Below are positions 27,895 through 35,968 of a stretch of DNA of 64,000 bases, piece after piece (the first letter of the stretch is position 1; every line of letters starts with the position of its first letter). The notes under the pieces are model-generated. The model made no database searches. It saw only the letters and a list, made by a program, of their open reading frames with translations, and had not been told where the DNA came from. The stretch covers positions 2,604,001-2,668,000 of the forward strand of contig NZ_AP018823.1 of NCBI RefSeq assembly GCF_002217795.2, written 5' to 3'. The DNA comes from Aquitalea magnusonii (lineage in GTDB: Bacteria > Pseudomonadota > Gammaproteobacteria > Burkholderiales > Chromobacteriaceae). The position numbers and the translations under genes were made by a program.

Positions 27895-28330
27895 GTAAAG
27901 CATCCTGTAATAAAAAAAGCGGGTAGCACCGATGCCGTGTTGTCTGCCGGAGCAGCGCCGGACTGCACGTCACCACCGGCACAGCCGCTGTTGATCTGCC
28001 GCTATTGTAGGGGATAGACCGCAGGCTGACCATGATTACCACTGCACGCCAACTGCGGGCGCAGTGCCGCCGCGGCAAGGAAAACCAATATGGGAGCGAA
28101 AGACAGGCAAGAAAATGCCCGGTGAAACGGGGAGGAATCACCGGGCCGAGCTATAGCCAATACTGAAGAGGAACAAAAGCCAGAGGTACTTCAACTACTA
28201 AGCAAAATTAAGGTTGGCAGGTACTGCAGGAGATCCAATAAGTACGGGCACTGCCAACAGACGTAACTTTAGTGGGAAGCTGCCTTTTTCACCATCCGTA
28301 GAAATCCGTAGTCAACACCACATCGCCGCT
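27895..28330. other. 436-bp region without a supported gene
   Basis: Between the RluF-like gene start and the EamA transporter stop. Only short overlapping open frames occur (a 44-codon plus-strand frame from 28032 has no ribosome site). The region holds one candidate terminator (28112-28145) and a short tandem TCCGTAG repeat near 28296-28312. Nothing else was identified. Confidence 0.6.
28112..28145 (-). terminator. Candidate terminator for the EamA transporter gene
   Basis: 9-bp stem GCCCGGTGA / TCACCGGGC with a 12-base loop; the minus strand then reads ATTTTC. It lies about 185 bp after the transporter stop, a long but possible 3' UTR. Confidence 0.5.
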
Positions 28331-29281
28331 TTACTCGGCAGCAGACAGCTTGCCCGTCACTACCTGGCTTGAGCTGGCGGGGCGACGGCTGAGCGAGCCT
28401 AGCACGATGCCGGCAAAGATGGCGGACAGACCCGCCACATGGTACCAGTGCAATTCCTCCCCCAGCAGCAGGATGGACTGCACCGCGCCAAAAGCAGGCA
28501 TCAGATAGAGAAAGCCTGCCGCCTTGGCCGCCCCCACCTGGGCAATGGCGCGGTTATACATCAGGAAAGCCAGTACCGAGGGGAAAACGCCCAGATACAG
28601 CAAGGCGGCCCCTGCCGGCAGGGATAATAAATGAAAGCCGCCGGCCTGCCAGGTTTCCTGCACGAATGCCGGCAGCAGCATGCATTCGCCCACAAACAAC
28701 AACACCATCATCATCACCAAGGCATCCAGCCCCGGCAGCAGGGTGCGCAGCCCCAGGGTATACACCGCCCAGCACAAGCCAGCCGCCAGCACCAGCAGAT
28801 CGCCATGACTGAACTGGACAGCGCTCATGCCCAACACATCACCCTTGAGCACAATCAGCAAGGCACCGGCCATGGCCACCAGCATGCCGGCCCACTGCCG
28901 GCGCGCCAGTTTTTGCCGGAAATACAGCGAACCCAATACCAGCACCATCATCGGCGTGGCGCTATTGAGAATGACGGCGTTGGTGGCCGTGGTGGTGCGT
29001 ACGGCCACATACACCAGGGTATTGGTCAGCCCGATGCCGAACATGCCCAACAGCAGCAGCTTCTGCCATTGCCGGCGCAGTAGCGGCCAGGCTGGGCGCA
29101 GCCGCGGCAGGCCAAACGGCAGCAGGCAGAGCAAGGCAATGGCCCAGCGCCCGAAAGCCAGACCAAATGGCCCGATCTGGCCATGCATGGCACGGGCGAT
29201 GACAAAATTGGTAGACCACAGCAGCATGGTCAGCACCAGCAGGACATAGGCAGAGCGTGAAGAAGCCGGATGACGGGTCAT
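28331..29281 (-). CDS. EamA/DMT-family transporter
   Basis: Inner-membrane drug/metabolite transporter with about 10 hydrophobic helices and an internal repeat of two EamA domains. The 316-residue protein has WSTNFVIARAMHG in the first helix region, NAVILNSATPMMVLVLG closing the first EamA repeat, and GAAKAAGFLYLMPAFGAVQSILLLGE in the second. Substrate unknown; relatives export amino acids or metabolites. The ATG is chosen over a TTG four codons earlier, and no clear ribosome site is visible. It is divergent from the amidase across an AT-rich gap. Confidence 0.87.
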   Translation of the reverse strand: MTRHPASSRSAYVLLVLTMLLWSTNFVIARAMHGQIGPFGLAFGRWAIALLCLLPFGLPRLRPAWPLLRRQWQKLLLLGMFGIGLTNTLVYVAVRTTTATNAVILNSATPMMVLVLGSLYFRQKLARRQWAGMLVAMAGALLIVLKGDVLGMSAVQFSHGDLLVLAAGLCWAVYTLGLRTLLPGLDALVMMMVLLFVGECMLLPAFVQETWQAGGFHLLSLPAGAALLYLGVFPSVLAFLMYNRAIAQVGAAKAAGFLYLMPAFGAVQSILLLGEELHWYHVAGLSAIFAGIVLGSLSRRPASSSQVVTGKLSAAE

Positions 29282-29355
29282 GATGATGGGCAAGATGGAG
29301 GATGCGGTAGATTCTACCCAAGCACGACGCTATATAAATTCAAAAAAAACTCTTC

Positions 29356-29385
29356 ATTAAAAAATATACATCATTATTTTTTAAT
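29356..29385. repeat. AT-only inverted repeat between transporter and amidase genes
   Basis: ATTAAAAAAT and ATTTTTTAAT form a perfect 10-bp inverted repeat separated by 10 bp, in the middle of a strongly AT-rich 217-bp intergenic region (29282-29498) between divergent genes. It could be part of promoter or UP-element sequence or a nucleoid-protein site. Confidence 0.5.
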
Positions 29386-29498
29386 AAGTGGCAATTTAAT
29401 TTTAATTCCACACATTTCAATGCAAGCAATTGCAAAACCGGCATGCGCTGGCAAAAGCGATTATGCTGAATGCTTTGGTTCAGCATCAGGAACAGAGC

Positions 29499-31001
29499 AT
29501 GGCATTTTTCCCTGACTACGAAGAACACGATGGCCTGTCTTTGGCCGGCTTGTTGGCAAGCGGGCAGATCAGTCAAGGCGAACTGCTGCGCGCGGCGCGG
29601 GAAAGGATGGACAGCCGCAATCCGGCACTCAATGCGCTTGTCCTGCGCCTGGATGACAGTGCTGACCGGCAAGTGCCACCGCCAGGCGCCAGCCCGCTGG
29701 CCGGCCTGCCCATCCTGCTCAAAGACCTGCTGGCGGATGTCGCCGGCATCCCCACCAGCAATGGCAGCCGCCTGTGTGCCGGGTATATTCCGCAACAGGA
29801 TGCCGAGCTGGTCCGGCGCTACCGTGCCGCCGGGCTGATTTTCGCCGGCAAGACAAGCACGCCGGAGTTTGGCCTCTACCCCTATACCGAGTCGGCACTC
29901 CATGGCGCTACCCGTAACCCTTGGAACCACGCGCTGACTTGCGGCGGCTCCAGCGGCGGGTCGGCGGCAGCCGTCGCCGCCGGCATGGTTGCCATTGCAC
30001 ACGGCGGGGATGGCGGCGGCTCCATCCGTATCCCGGCGTCCAATTGCGGGCTGTTCGGGCTCAAGCCCAGCCGTGGGCGCTCGCCCTGCGGCCCGGAGCG
30101 CTCGGAAAGCTGGCAGGGATTTACCAGCGAACACGTGCTGACCCGCAGCGTACGTGATAGTGCCGCCATGCTGGATATCTTGTGCCAGGGTAATGACTGT
30201 GCGGATGCCTACCACTGCCCACCGCCATCACAAACGTTTCTGGCCAGCCTGCAGCAAGCACCGGGCAAACTGCGCATTGCTTATACACGCCGTCCTTTGA
30301 TGGGAGGCCACCTGCACGCCGAATGCGATGCCGCGCTCAGTCACAGTCTGCGCCTGCTGGAAAGCCTGGGACACAGCGTGGAAGAAGTCCACCCGCCGCT
30401 GGATACTGCCGAGGAAATGTGCCGCGCCATGCTGGTGATGGTGTGCGGGGAGATGGCCTGCCTGATGCGCAACAGTCGGCAACTGTATGGCCAGCCTGCC
30501 AGCTTCCGGCTGGTGGAGCCATCAAGCTGGACGCTGGCACGTTATGGCGAGCTGCTGTCTGCCGGCGAATTTGCCTGGATGCGCGACTTTGCGCTGCGGC
30601 AGGGGCGCAATATGCAGCGCTTCCACCAAGGCTACGACATACTGGTAACACCGGTACTGAACCAGCTACCGGCAGCCATTGGCAGCCTGGGCACCTCCCG
30701 CTTCGAGGACGCGCTGTCCACCCTGCTGCTGGGTCATCTTGGCTGGGACTGGACACTGAAGCTGAGCCAACTGGTGCCAGAGCACTCGCGCAAGCTGATG
30801 GAATACATTGGCTGGACCATCCCCTTCAATATGAGTGGCCAACCCGCCATGAGCGTGCCGCTGTACTGGACGGCAGACAATATCCCGGTGGGTACCCAGT
30901 TTGTGGCGGGCATGGGGCAGGATGGACTGCTGCTGCAACTGGCCGCGCAGCTGGAACAAGCCCAGCCCTGGTTCCAGCGTCGTCCACCCCTGGCGGGCTA
31001 G
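29499..31001 (+). CDS. Amidase-signature-family amidase
   Basis: Amidase-signature enzyme of 500 residues, hydrolysing an unknown amide. The Ser-cisSer-Lys triad is intact: Lys in LPILLKDLLADVAG, cis-Ser and the nucleophile Ser in CGGSSGGSAAAVAAGM and GGDGGGSIRIPASNCGLFGLKPSRGR. The start MAFFPDYEEHDG is preceded by CAGGA; the frame is open further upstream without a ribosome site. No GatB/GatC partner is near, so it is not GatA by context. Its stop overlaps the end of the converging pqiC by 4 bp. Confidence 0.9.
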   Translation: MAFFPDYEEHDGLSLAGLLASGQISQGELLRAARERMDSRNPALNALVLRLDDSADRQVPPPGASPLAGLPILLKDLLADVAGIPTSNGSRLCAGYIPQQDAELVRRYRAAGLIFAGKTSTPEFGLYPYTESALHGATRNPWNHALTCGGSSGGSAAAVAAGMVAIAHGGDGGGSIRIPASNCGLFGLKPSRGRSPCGPERSESWQGFTSEHVLTRSVRDSAAMLDILCQGNDCADAYHCPPPSQTFLASLQQAPGKLRIAYTRRPLMGGHLHAECDAALSHSLRLLESLGHSVEEVHPPLDTAEEMCRAMLVMVCGEMACLMRNSRQLYGQPASFRLVEPSSWTLARYGELLSAGEFAWMRDFALRQGRNMQRFHQGYDILVTPVLNQLPAAIGSLGTSRFEDALSTLLLGHLGWDWTLKLSQLVPEHSRKLMEYIGWTIPFNMSGQPAMSVPLYWTADNIPVGTQFVAGMGQDGLLLQLAAQLEQAQPWFQRRPPLAG

Positions 31002-31606
31002 CGCTTAGCGGGCGGGTACAGCCAGTCGGCATGCGCCGCCAAGGCAGTGGCAATCTGCTGGCTTAGCGCATTGACCAGTTGCTGTTGCGCGGCCACCAGT
31101 TGCGCACTCTGCTGCCCAGTCTGTGCCTGCTGCTGGCTGAAATAACCTCGCAGCAGCACTTCCTGCGTGCCTGGCCGCAGCACCCGCCAGGCGGATGTCA
31201 GTTGTGCCCCCTGCCCCGGCAGCAAGCGGAAGGCACGGACATCCAACTGCAAGGACAGATCCGGCTGGGCCAGTGACAGTTGCGGGGCGGCGTACACCGT
31301 TGACAAGCGCAATTGCTCTGCCAGATTACCAGCCACGGCCTGGGTGAGCAGGCGTGACAGGCTGGCTGTCCAGTAATCCTGCTCTTGCAAGCGCGGCTGG
31401 TTTTGCTCATCTTCCAGCAATAATTGCGGTCGATCCGTTCCCGCCGGCAGGCTGACCTGCTCGACTAGCAGCACGGCTCCGGGCTGCTGACTGGCCCCGC
31501 CCGGCAGGCTGGCCCGCAGTTGGTGGTAACGGATGGGGGCCGAGCTGCAAGCAGCCAGCAGCAGGCTGCACAGCACGATGCCGCAGGTCAGCATGCGCTT
31601 GTTCAT
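30998..31606 (-). CDS. pqiC: PqiC-like outer-membrane lipoprotein
   Basis: Lipoprotein partner of the PqiAB intermembrane transport system (ABC-type auxiliary/YmbA family). The 202-residue protein has a signal peptide with lipobox LLLAACSS (lipidated Cys about residue 20). A mature domain follows with IRYHQLR and LLLEDEQNQPRLQEQDYWTASLSRLLTQ, the usual hydrophobic pocket region. It is the last gene of the operon: its ATG overlaps the pqiB stop by 4 bp. Confidence 0.86.
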   Translation of the reverse strand: MNKRMLTCGIVLCSLLLAACSSAPIRYHQLRASLPGGASQQPGAVLLVEQVSLPAGTDRPQLLLEDEQNQPRLQEQDYWTASLSRLLTQAVAGNLAEQLRLSTVYAAPQLSLAQPDLSLQLDVRAFRLLPGQGAQLTSAWRVLRPGTQEVLLRGYFSQQQAQTGQQSAQLVAAQQQLVNALSQQIATALAAHADWLYPPAKR

Positions 31607-33282
31607 GGTCGGTTCTCCTGTTTGCCACGGATCAGCGCTTCCGGGTGGCGATCCAGATAATCACTTAGCGCACGGAAGCTGCGCGCGGTTTCACTCACTT
31701 CCTGAGCAGCCTTGCGCACATCCTGCTGCAGAGGCGAGTTGGCCTGCAGTGCCTGATTGGCGTTATCCAGCGTCTGCTGCAGTTGCTGCAGGGTTTGCAG
31801 GGTTTGCGGCACCACCTTGCCATCCAGGCTATGACCCAACTGCTGCACCGTGGACAGTGTGGCGTGCAGCTCCTTGATGGTGGCGTCCAGTTCCTGGCCT
31901 ATGCTGTCGAACGGCACCTTGTCCAGCTTGCGGGCAATGCGTTGCAGCACACCCTGCAGCTCTTCAAGATCACCCGGAATGGTGGGCAGGACATCCATGC
32001 CCTGGCTGTGTCCGAGGCGCGCCGGCTTGGCATCGCGGAAGAAGTCCAGCGCCACATACAACTGGCCGGTCAGCAAGCTGCCCGAGCGCAACTGCGCCCG
32101 CATGCCATGCTCCACCATCTTGTCCAGCTTCAACTGATGCAGCCGGGCTTCATTCAGATTGCTGGACATGCTGATCAGCCGGCTGGGGAAGATACGGATG
32201 GTGACCAGCATGTTGAAGTCCTTGCGCGGGGCATCGTATTCCATGCCGATGCTGGTGACTTCGCCAATGACGATGCCACGGAAGTCTACCGGTGCCCCCA
32301 CGGCCAGGCCGCGGACTGACTGCTGGAATTTCAGCTGCAATGGCACCACTTCGTGGTCCGGCGATTGCATGGCTTGCTCACGGGTATTGGACAAGGTGAA
32401 GGTGCTGCCTGTCGCCGCCTGCTTGCTCTCCTCCGGCGAAACCGGGGTTTCAAACGCCACCCCACCCAGCATGATGGCGCTGAGCGACTGGGTATTCACC
32501 TTCAGTCCGTTAGCCGAGATGGAGAGATCCACTCCGCTGGCGTGCCAGAAACGGCTGTCTGCCGTGACAAAACGGTCGTAAGGGGCGTTGACGAAGACGG
32601 TGATGTCAACATTGCGGCCATTGCGGTCCAGCTGATAGGCCACCACCTGCCCCACTGGTACGCGGCGGAAATACACTGGCGCACCGATATCCAGTGAGCC
32701 CAGCTCCGCAGCCTTGAGCACGAACTGACGGCCTGGCAGATCTCCGGTGATGATGGGCGGCACATCCAGGCCGGTGAAATGCTGGCTCATCTCGCTGCTC
32801 TTGCCCGCATCCATGCCAACATAGGCACCGGACAACAGCGTGCCCAAACCGGATACGCTGCCGCCGGCAATGCGCGGCCGCACAATCCAGAAACGGCTGT
32901 CACGCGCCAGAAAACGTTCGGCCTCCTTGCTCAACTGGGCCGTGGCCTCGATATTCTTGCTGTCAGCGCTGATGCGCACCGCGGTGACTTCACCGATATC
33001 CACATCCTTGTACTTGATGCGCGTCTTGCCGGCCTCCAGCCCTTCGCCACTGCGGAAGGTAATGGTGATGGTGGGGCCGCGCGCCAGGATGGCCTGCACC
33101 GCCAGATAGCCGCCAATCAGCGCCGCCACCAGCGGAATCAGCCACACCAGCGAGGGCGACCAGCGGCTGGGACGGGCGGGACGGGCCACCGCCAGCGGCA
33201 CGCCATCCGGCGTGCGGGTTTCATCAGCGCTACTCACGCTGTGCGGTGCATCAGTCGTCTGCGGCAGGGGCTTGTCGCTCAT
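31603..33282 (-). CDS. pqiB: PqiB MCE-domain protein
   Basis: Membrane-anchored MCE protein that forms a periplasm-spanning tube for lipid movement between inner and outer membranes. The 559-residue protein has a short cytoplasmic N terminus, one transmembrane helix (SLVWLIPLVAALIGGYLAV, about residues 43-61), and three MCE repeats (starting near TITFRSGEGLEAGKTRIKY, near GDLPGRQFVLKA and near VRGLAVGAPVDFRG). A helical C-terminal part follows with repeated LQQLQQTLDNANQAL-type heptads. The ATG lies within the end of the upstream pqiA-type gene (32-bp overlap). Confidence 0.92.
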   Translation of the reverse strand: MSDKPLPQTTDAPHSVSSADETRTPDGVPLAVARPARPSRWSPSLVWLIPLVAALIGGYLAVQAILARGPTITITFRSGEGLEAGKTRIKYKDVDIGEVTAVRISADSKNIEATAQLSKEAERFLARDSRFWIVRPRIAGGSVSGLGTLLSGAYVGMDAGKSSEMSQHFTGLDVPPIITGDLPGRQFVLKAAELGSLDIGAPVYFRRVPVGQVVAYQLDRNGRNVDITVFVNAPYDRFVTADSRFWHASGVDLSISANGLKVNTQSLSAIMLGGVAFETPVSPEESKQAATGSTFTLSNTREQAMQSPDHEVVPLQLKFQQSVRGLAVGAPVDFRGIVIGEVTSIGMEYDAPRKDFNMLVTIRIFPSRLISMSSNLNEARLHQLKLDKMVEHGMRAQLRSGSLLTGQLYVALDFFRDAKPARLGHSQGMDVLPTIPGDLEELQGVLQRIARKLDKVPFDSIGQELDATIKELHATLSTVQQLGHSLDGKVVPQTLQTLQQLQQTLDNANQALQANSPLQQDVRKAAQEVSETARSFRALSDYLDRHPEALIRGKQENRP

Positions 33283-33916
33283 CATCATCCTCGAAAACAT
33301 CCCAGATCAGTCTGGGATCAAAATGCATGGCAGAAAGCATGGTCAGCACCACCACGGCACCAAAAGCCACGGCACCAGGGCCGGCCTTGATGGTAGCCAG
33401 CGATTGCAATTGCACCAGCGCAACCAGCAAACCCACCACATAGATATCCAGCATGGACCACGGCCCCACCACTTCCAGCAGGCGGTACAGGCGGGTGCGC
33501 TGCCGCGGTGCCCAGCGCGAACGCCAATGCACGGTAAGCAGCAACAGCAGCATGGACAGTATTTTCAGCAAAGGCACCAGCACACTGGCGATGAACACCA
33601 CCAGCGCCAGTGGCCAGGAGCCATTGCGCCACAGATAGGCCACCCCGCTCATGATGGTATCGCGCTGGGTGCCGGACAGCATTTCCGTCAGCATGATGGG
33701 CATCAGATTGGCCGGGATGTAGCACACGATGGCGGCCAGCAAGAAAGCCCAGGCATATTGCAGGCTGTGCGGCTTGCGCCGGTGCAGCCCGGCACCGCAG
33801 CGCGGACAGCAGGGCGTGCCGTCCACCGGCGCGCTGCCAACGCGGCATAGTTGTCCGCAGCCATGGCAGGTCCACAGCCCCTGGCTGGCGGCACTGTTTA
33901 CCTGGTAGCGCGGCAT
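33251..33916 (-). CDS. pqiA: PqiA-domain membrane protein, second half
   Basis: Corresponds to the C-terminal half of a canonical two-domain PqiA. The 221-residue protein starts MPRYQVNSAASQG, has a zinc-ribbon-like CHGCGQLC ... CPRCGAGLHRRK at the N terminus and four hydrophobic helices, with the family segment PANLMPIM in the first and MLDIYVVGLLVALVQL in the last. It overlaps the first-half gene by 19 bp and pqiB by 32 bp, so the genes are tightly coupled. GGGAG about 10 bases upstream serves the ATG. Confidence 0.87.
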   Translation of the reverse strand: MPRYQVNSAASQGLWTCHGCGQLCRVGSAPVDGTPCCPRCGAGLHRRKPHSLQYAWAFLLAAIVCYIPANLMPIMLTEMLSGTQRDTIMSGVAYLWRNGSWPLALVVFIASVLVPLLKILSMLLLLLTVHWRSRWAPRQRTRLYRLLEVVGPWSMLDIYVVGLLVALVQLQSLATIKAGPGAVAFGAVVVLTMLSAMHFDPRLIWDVFEDDDERQAPAADD

Positions 33917-34536
33917 GACTGATAGCGCTCCCATAACAAACCCGCATCAAAACGGCTGGCATTGCCTGCCAGCAGCAGGATCAGGGCAAAAAACGACCAC
34001 AAACCGATGCCGGGATGCACTTCGGCCATATGTGCCAGCTTGACCAGCGAAACCAGCACCCCAAGCAGAAAGACCTCCACCATGCCCCATGGATGCAGCA
34101 CGCGCACCAGGCGCATTACGCGGGCAAAGCCCGGAGGCGCATGGCCCAGCGCCAAGGGCAGCAGCAGGTAGAGCAGACAGAGCAACTCCAGCCCCGGCGT
34201 CAGCACACCGGTGAGCAATACCAGCAAGGCTACCGGCTCCATTTGCTGCTGCGACAGTTGCCAGGCCGTTCCCAGCAAGGTGGTGGCGGTTCTGACGCCG
34301 CCCGCCTCCAGCCCGACCACGGGAAACACATTGGCCAGCACAAACACCAGCAAGCCGGCCAGCACCAGTGCCAGCGAAGTTGCCGGACGGTAGGCCGGGC
34401 CAGGCAGCAGTTGACACCCGCAGCGGCAGCACAGCACTCCCTGCTGCACCTGTAGCGGCGCAGACTGCAGCAGATCGCATTCGTGACAGGCCAGCAGGCG
34501 TGGAGCTGCGGCTGGCGGGCTGATTTCATGGCTCAT
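33898..34536 (-). CDS. pqiA: PqiA-domain membrane protein, first half
   Basis: First gene of the pqi operon, 212 residues, matching the N-terminal half of canonical PqiA. It has a zinc-ribbon-like CHECDLLQ ... CCRCGCQL and then four hydrophobic helices including VLANVFPVVGLEAGG and HPWGMVEVFLLGVLVSLVKL. PqiA is the inner-membrane component that feeds PqiB. The two halves are complete, separately started genes, not a frameshifted single one: each has its own start codon and zinc ribbon. Split pqiA genes are seen in several betaproteobacteria. Confidence 0.87.
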   Translation of the reverse strand: MSHEISPPAAAPRLLACHECDLLQSAPLQVQQGVLCCRCGCQLLPGPAYRPATSLALVLAGLLVFVLANVFPVVGLEAGGVRTATTLLGTAWQLSQQQMEPVALLVLLTGVLTPGLELLCLLYLLLPLALGHAPPGFARVMRLVRVLHPWGMVEVFLLGVLVSLVKLAHMAEVHPGIGLWSFFALILLLAGNASRFDAGLLWERYQSCRATR

Positions 34537-34990
34537 GGCGCGCTATTGTACAGCCGGCGGGACGGCACTGACAGCTTGCCCTGCCTGCCACCGCAGAAAG
34601 CGCAAACTGAGGTGCCAGCATGATAGTGGCGGCTGATGCTGCAAGCCATGACAAAGCCAGGCGCACCCATCCAGCCCGCGGGGGGGCGGCCTGACACGGC
34701 CCAAGCGGCATGAGCTGGGCGACAGCGCTTAAATCCGCCACCCCAGAAACCAAAGACTGGCATCTCCCAGCAGCAAGCCCAGCACCATGACCGGGCCGAC
34801 TTTGCGCAACACCGCTGCGGAATAAGGCTATCGCGGCAGCACCGCCTGCGTTTTTCCACCACGGCAGACGCTCAGCGCCCTAAACACCACCAGCCCGGCA
34901 AAGCGGAATTTCTTATCCTGACTCAAGGATAACCAGGCTGGGCCTGCGACAAAATCCGGGCTTCACCACCCCCTCATGCAGGAATAACAC
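34537..34990. other. 454-bp region without a confident gene
   Basis: Between pqiA and the DUF2249 gene. No open frame has both a ribosome site and family features. A short minus-strand frame ending at 34732 reads (V)LRKVGPVMVLGLLLGD, then hydrophobic residues to WRI; it could be a remnant or a small membrane peptide. The right part holds the inverted repeat at 34913-34932. Composition is otherwise unremarkable. Confidence 0.5.
34913..34932. promoter_or_regulatory. Inverted repeat upstream of the DUF2249 gene
   Basis: Perfect 7-bp inverted repeat TTATCCT / AGGATAA around 6 bp, 58 bp before the DUF2249 start codon. It does not match FNR/ANR or NsrR consensus by eye. It is a candidate operator for an unidentified regulator. 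Confidence 0.5.
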
Positions 34991-35320
34991 ATGACTACAC
35001 TTGCTCCTCAACTGAATACCAGCTACCTGTTCGATGCCCGCGGCATCGCCAAACGCTTCCGCCATGCCGCCATTTTTGGCGCGCTCGAATCACTGCACGA
35101 CGGCGAAGTCATGCGCTTTGTCAACGATCACGACCCGCTCCCCTTGCTGGAGCAGGTACGCCAGCGTTATGGCCAGCAGGTTAGCTTCCGCTACGCCGAA
35201 CGCCAGCCGGAGATGATCGTGATCGAGTTCCAGATCAGCCTGGGGCAGCCGCAGGAAAGCGCACCGGCCAGTGGTGGTGGCTGCGGCGGCGGTGGTGGCT
35301 GCGGCTGCTCCGGCCAGTAA
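34991..35320 (+). CDS. DUF2249 protein with Gly/Cys-rich C-terminal tail
   Basis: 109-residue cytoplasmic protein. Residues about 13-82 form a DUF2249 domain (FDARGIAKRFRHAAIFGALESL, DHDPLPLLEQVRQRYG, MIVIEF). In other bacteria this domain is often found near nitric-oxide, denitrification or hemerythrin-type genes. The last 16 or so residues are almost only Gly and Cys (three Cys) and could bind metal. No such neighbours are in the window. Function unknown. Confidence 0.8.
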   Translation: MTTLAPQLNTSYLFDARGIAKRFRHAAIFGALESLHDGEVMRFVNDHDPLPLLEQVRQRYGQQVSFRYAERQPEMIVIEFQISLGQPQESAPASGGGCGGGGGCGCSGQ

Positions 35321-35597
35321 CAGACGCTGGCAAGCTGCTGCCGCAACATGACAATGGCTGTTGCAGGGTCGGGGGCTTTACCCAGCCTGACTCTGTAACA
35401 GATTGTTATAAACCCACTGCAGGAATATGGAATACAAAAATCAATAATATCAAATACTTAAAATCATAAAATCATCCAGCAATGTCAGCATCATTACCAG
35501 TAAAACACTTTTCAATACTTGCTAACATTTCATCACTTGTCCGTTTTGACCCGCCTTGACTAGACTGCCGCCACTTACTCAGTGAAAGCAGCAAATC

Positions 35598-35894
35598 ATG
35601 CAAATGAACAAGTGGATTTCGATTATTGCCCTCAGCCTGGCAGCAACTGCCGCTCAGGCTGGCTCGACAACAGATGCGATTCTTGGTGGTGCAGTAGGTG
35701 GTGCAGCAGGCGCTGCAGTGGGTAATGCGGTAGGTGGGCGCAATGGTGCCATCATCGGCAGCGCCGTGGGTGGCGCCACCGGCGTGGCCATCACCACCAA
35801 GAACCAGCGTGAGGACCGCGCCGCGCCAGAAGAAGGACGCCGCCATCATCGTCATCACCATGGCCGTCACCGTGGCTGGGACAAACACGACTGA
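35598..35894 (+). CDS. Secreted glycine-zipper protein with His-rich tail
   Basis: 98-residue protein with signal peptide MQMNKWISIIALSLAATAAQA, then a glycine-zipper stretch with repeated GGAVGGAAGAAVG and GGRNGAIIGSAVGGATG (membrane-associating pattern). A basic, His-rich tail follows (HHRHHHGRHRG). Likely periplasmic or outer-membrane associated; the tail could bind metal. The first ATG is used, with a second two codons later. An opposite-strand frame over the same region lacks these features. An AT-rich stretch (35399-35530) precedes it. Confidence 0.75.
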   Translation: MQMNKWISIIALSLAATAAQAGSTTDAILGGAVGGAAGAAVGNAVGGRNGAIIGSAVGGATGVAITTKNQREDRAAPEEGRRHHRHHHGRHRGWDKHD

Positions 35895-35915
35895 GCCTGG
35901 CACGGATGACAAGAC

Positions 35916-35945
35916 AAAAGACCACGCGATATCGCGTGGTCTTTT
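35916..35945. terminator. Bidirectional terminator, 30-bp perfect palindrome
   Basis: AAAAGACCACGCGAT is followed directly by its exact reverse complement, ending in CTTTT and one more T. Reading either way gives a GC stem followed by T residues. It separates the convergent glycine-zipper and TSUP genes. Confidence 0.85.
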
Positions 35946-35968
35946 TCATTTCAGCCGGCACGCCGGAT

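Noticed and set aside
28032..28166. 44-codon plus-strand frame between the RluF-like and EamA genes
   Set aside because: No ribosome site or recognised feature and it crosses a probable terminator.
35472..35912. 146-codon minus-strand frame over the glycine-zipper gene
   Set aside because: The plus-strand gene has a clear signal peptide and zipper repeats; the minus frame has no features.
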